This document shows positions 6,323 to 7,552 of a stretch of 7,552 nucleotides of DNA, in pieces. The position numbers and the translations under genes were made by a program. The stretch lies in contig CALBTS010000202.1 of the NCBI GenBank assembly GCA_937968035.1, forward strand, positions 1 to 7,552, given 5' to 3'. Each line of letters begins with the position of its first letter. Position 1 is the first letter of the stretch. This DNA comes from an uncultured Methanomethylovorans sp. (GTDB lineage Archaea > Halobacteriota > Methanosarcinia > Methanosarcinales > Methanosarcinaceae). Below the pieces are notes generated by a model. It did no database searches, was not told the DNA's origin, and saw only the letters and a program-made list of their open reading frames with translations.

Positions 6323-7156
6323 ATGAGTCAAAAAGTAGCCTTTGTAACAGGAGCAAGTAGTGGAATAGGTTTTGTTGCATCGGCTGGATTGAAGAAAAAG
6401 GGATTTGCTGTATATGCTGCCTCGAGAAAACTTGAGAAGATGAGAGATCTTGAGAAAAAGGGGATCAATATCCTCTATCTCGATTTGACAGATGATGAAT
6501 CAATGGTGAACTGTGTTGAGACGATTATGGAAAAAGAAGGGCAAATTGATGTGTTGGTTAACAATGCCGGATATGGTTCATATGGTGCCATTGAAGATGT
6601 TCCTCTTGAAGAAGCCAGAAGACAAATTGAGGTAAACGTGCTGGGTCTCGGCAGAATGATACAACTGGTACTCCCAGGTATGAGGAAGAATCGATTTGGG
6701 AGAATCATCAATATCACTTCAGTGGGTGGAAAAGTACACACACCCTTCGGAGGTTGGTATCATGCATCGAAGTTTGCTGTAGAAGGGCTCAGTGATTGTC
6801 TAAGAACAGAAGTTGCGGAGTTTGGCATTGATGTGGTTGTCGTTGAGCCAGGCGGCATCAAGACAGAATGGGGTATCATTGCGGGAGAGAATCTCAAAAA
6901 GACATCCGGTAAAGGGGCATACTCAAAGATGGCAAATCGGATCGCTGATGTCATGATAGAGATGTACAAAACAGGAAAGGGACTCAGTCCGTCATCGCTT
7001 ATATCAGACGTTATCGTAAGAGCTGCATCCGTAGAGAAACCGAAGACCAGATACCTTATCGGTGCAAATGCAAAACCGGCTTTTTTGATGAAAAGAATTC
7101 TGTCTGATAGAGCCTATGATAAATTGATATTAAAAAAGATGTCCCGAATGATGTGA
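6323..7156 (+). CDS. Short-chain dehydrogenase/reductase (SDR)
   Basis: A 277-residue classical SDR that moves hydride between NAD(P)(H) and an alcohol or carbonyl. The cofactor loop is TGASSGIG (9-16), NNAGYG covers 80-85, and the catalytic tetrad is Asn105, Ser133, Tyr146 and Lys150 (YHASK). Arg35 after the second strand (AASRKLEK) favours NADP(H). The general pattern is like the 17-beta-hydroxysteroid dehydrogenase-type SDR group, but this does not imply a steroid substrate. It has no signal or anchor, so it is the only cytosolic enzyme of the operon. GGAGGT (6310-6315) sits 7 bases before the ATG at 6323, the same arrangement as the dehalogenase gene; a TTG at 6308 is an unlikely alternative. 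No clear terminator lies between it and the dehalogenase, 76 bases upstream, so it likely shares the transcript. Confidence 0.9.
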   Translation: MSQKVAFVTGASSGIGFVASAGLKKKGFAVYAASRKLEKMRDLEKKGINILYLDLTDDESMVNCVETIMEKEGQIDVLVNNAGYGSYGAIEDVPLEEARRQIEVNVLGLGRMIQLVLPGMRKNRFGRIINITSVGGKVHTPFGGWYHASKFAVEGLSDCLRTEVAEFGIDVVVVEPGGIKTEWGIIAGENLKKTSGKGAYSKMANRIADVMIEMYKTGKGLSPSSLISDVIVRAASVEKPKTRYLIGANAKPAFLMKRILSDRAYDKLILKKMSRMM

Positions 7157-7473
7157 TGAGCAAACAGAAGAAGAGAGATTAATCAGTGAAGGTGTTTCAG
7201 AACCCGTTTCATATCTTTGCTTGAAAATAATCGGATTTCTTTTCTTAGTTTAATTCATCCAGATTTCAAGTTTAGGTTGCTTTTTTACTATACTGTCTGT
7301 CTTTCTTTCCAATTCTAGATCCTATAGATCCGGGGCGATTGGGCCTCGAATGGTGTTCTTTGAGGTGAAATACTCGATTGTAAAGCTGGATTAATACCTC
7401 CTGCAGTACCGGGTTCGTGATTTCTATCACGTGTTCTCGGATAGCAGGGCTAGCAAAATTTCAGGGAGGAACT
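7157..7473. other. Right flank without a convincing gene
   Basis: No frame with start, ribosome site and known product is visible. The minus strand is open from 7460 down to a TAA at 7272; it reads ...AIREHVIEITNPVLQEVL... with a lysine/arginine-rich end and no start codon after the preceding stop, so it may be a gene remnant. CTTGAAA (7220-7226) is repeated inverted as TTTCAAG (7264-7270) with a long loop, and T-rich tracts follow; neither makes a convincing terminator for the operon. A large imperfect palindrome at 7400-7448 is listed separately. Confidence 0.4.
7400..7448. repeat. Long imperfect palindrome
   Basis: CCTGC (7400-7404) pairs with GCAGG (7444-7448), CCGGG (7409-7413) with CTCGG (7436-7440, one G-T pair), and CGTGAT (7416-7421) with ATCACG (7426-7431) around the loop TTCT. 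Together they form one nested hairpin of about 16 pairs with small internal loops. Such structures occur at ends of single-strand transposons, in REP-like repeats and in structured RNAs. I cannot choose among these. Confidence 0.5.
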
Positions 7474-7496
7474 AAATGGGGTCAGACTCCATTTTT
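7474..7496 (+). terminator. Terminator-like flanking repeat
   Basis: AAATGG (7474-7479) and CCATTT (7489-7494) form a six-pair stem around a nine-base loop containing GTCAGAC, and the 3' arm continues into a run of five T. It could stop operon transcription, although the stem is weak and it lies over 300 bases past the last gene. Its GACTCCATTTTT segment matches the minus strand of the left flank (211-199), so it is also one half of an inverted repeat around the gene cluster. Confidence 0.4.
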
Positions 7497-7506
7497 AATG
7501 GTTTAC

Positions 7507-7552
7507 TCACTCTTTGTGATACCGTTTTCCTTTCTGTTCGTCAGATCTCTTT
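7507..7552 (-). CDS. Possible C-terminal tail of a minus-strand gene
   Basis: From the window edge the minus strand reads KRSDEQKGKRYHKE and then a TGA stop (7509-7507), eleven bases before the flanking repeat. A basic tail next to a GGGGTCAGAC-type repeat would suit a REP-associated tyrosine transposase (Y1_Tnp), but only 14 residues are visible, too few to identify. It may be chance. Confidence 0.22.
   Translation of the reverse strand, partial: KRSDEQKGKRYHKE

Noticed and set aside
1..7552. CRISPR array, tRNA or rRNA genes
   Set aside because: No regularly spaced direct repeats and no tRNA- or rRNA-like sequence were seen on either strand.

Overview
The window looks like a chromosomal accessory region of a moderately AT-rich, Gram-positive-like bacterium, probably Bacillota. 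The evidence is strong Shine-Dalgarno sites (AGGAGG-like, 5-10 nt before starts), near-consensus sigma-A promoters, lysine-rich N-terminal membrane anchors and normal use of TGA as a stop. No housekeeping gene allows a closer placement.

Layout: (1) positions 1-267 are a left flank with no convincing gene, but with two GC-rich RNA-like hairpins and a short repeat, AAAAATGGAGTC. (2) Positions 268-861 (minus strand) encode a TetR-family repressor. (3) Positions 862-1068 are the divergent control region. Two promoters overlap back to back at their -35 boxes. Three copies of a palindrome of the form ATGACA-N3-TGTCAT cover the start or core of both promoters. (4) Positions 1069-7156 (plus strand) hold six genes in one direction: a membrane-anchored DJ-1/PfpI-family protein, a membrane-anchored metallo-beta-lactamase-fold (MBL) hydrolase, a 61-residue two-helix membrane protein, a second MBL paralogue, a haloalkane dehalogenase with an N-terminal anchor and a C-terminal domain of about 215 residues, and a cytosolic short-chain dehydrogenase/reductase (SDR). 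(5) Positions 7157-7552 are a right flank with no sound gene. It holds a long imperfect palindrome, an inverted copy of the left-flank repeat, and possibly the tail of a minus-strand gene at the edge.

How the parts may fit together (inference): the TetR protein probably represses itself and the six-gene operon until it binds a small ligand. Four of the five enzymes carry a positively charged N-terminus followed by a hydrophobic helix and should be tethered with the catalytic domain outside the membrane. The dehalogenase keeps the complete DhlA-type catalytic set and would release an alcohol and halide. The SDR could oxidise or reduce a carbonyl/alcohol product, the DJ-1 protein could deal with reactive carbonyls, and the MBL enzymes could open an ester or lactone. 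The whole reads as an inducible surface-plus-cytosol pathway for degrading or detoxifying an organohalogen or other electrophile. The substrate cannot be told from sequence. The combination of surface-anchored enzymes, a dehalogenase fusion and tandem MBL paralogues under a multi-operator TetR switch is the most novel feature here.
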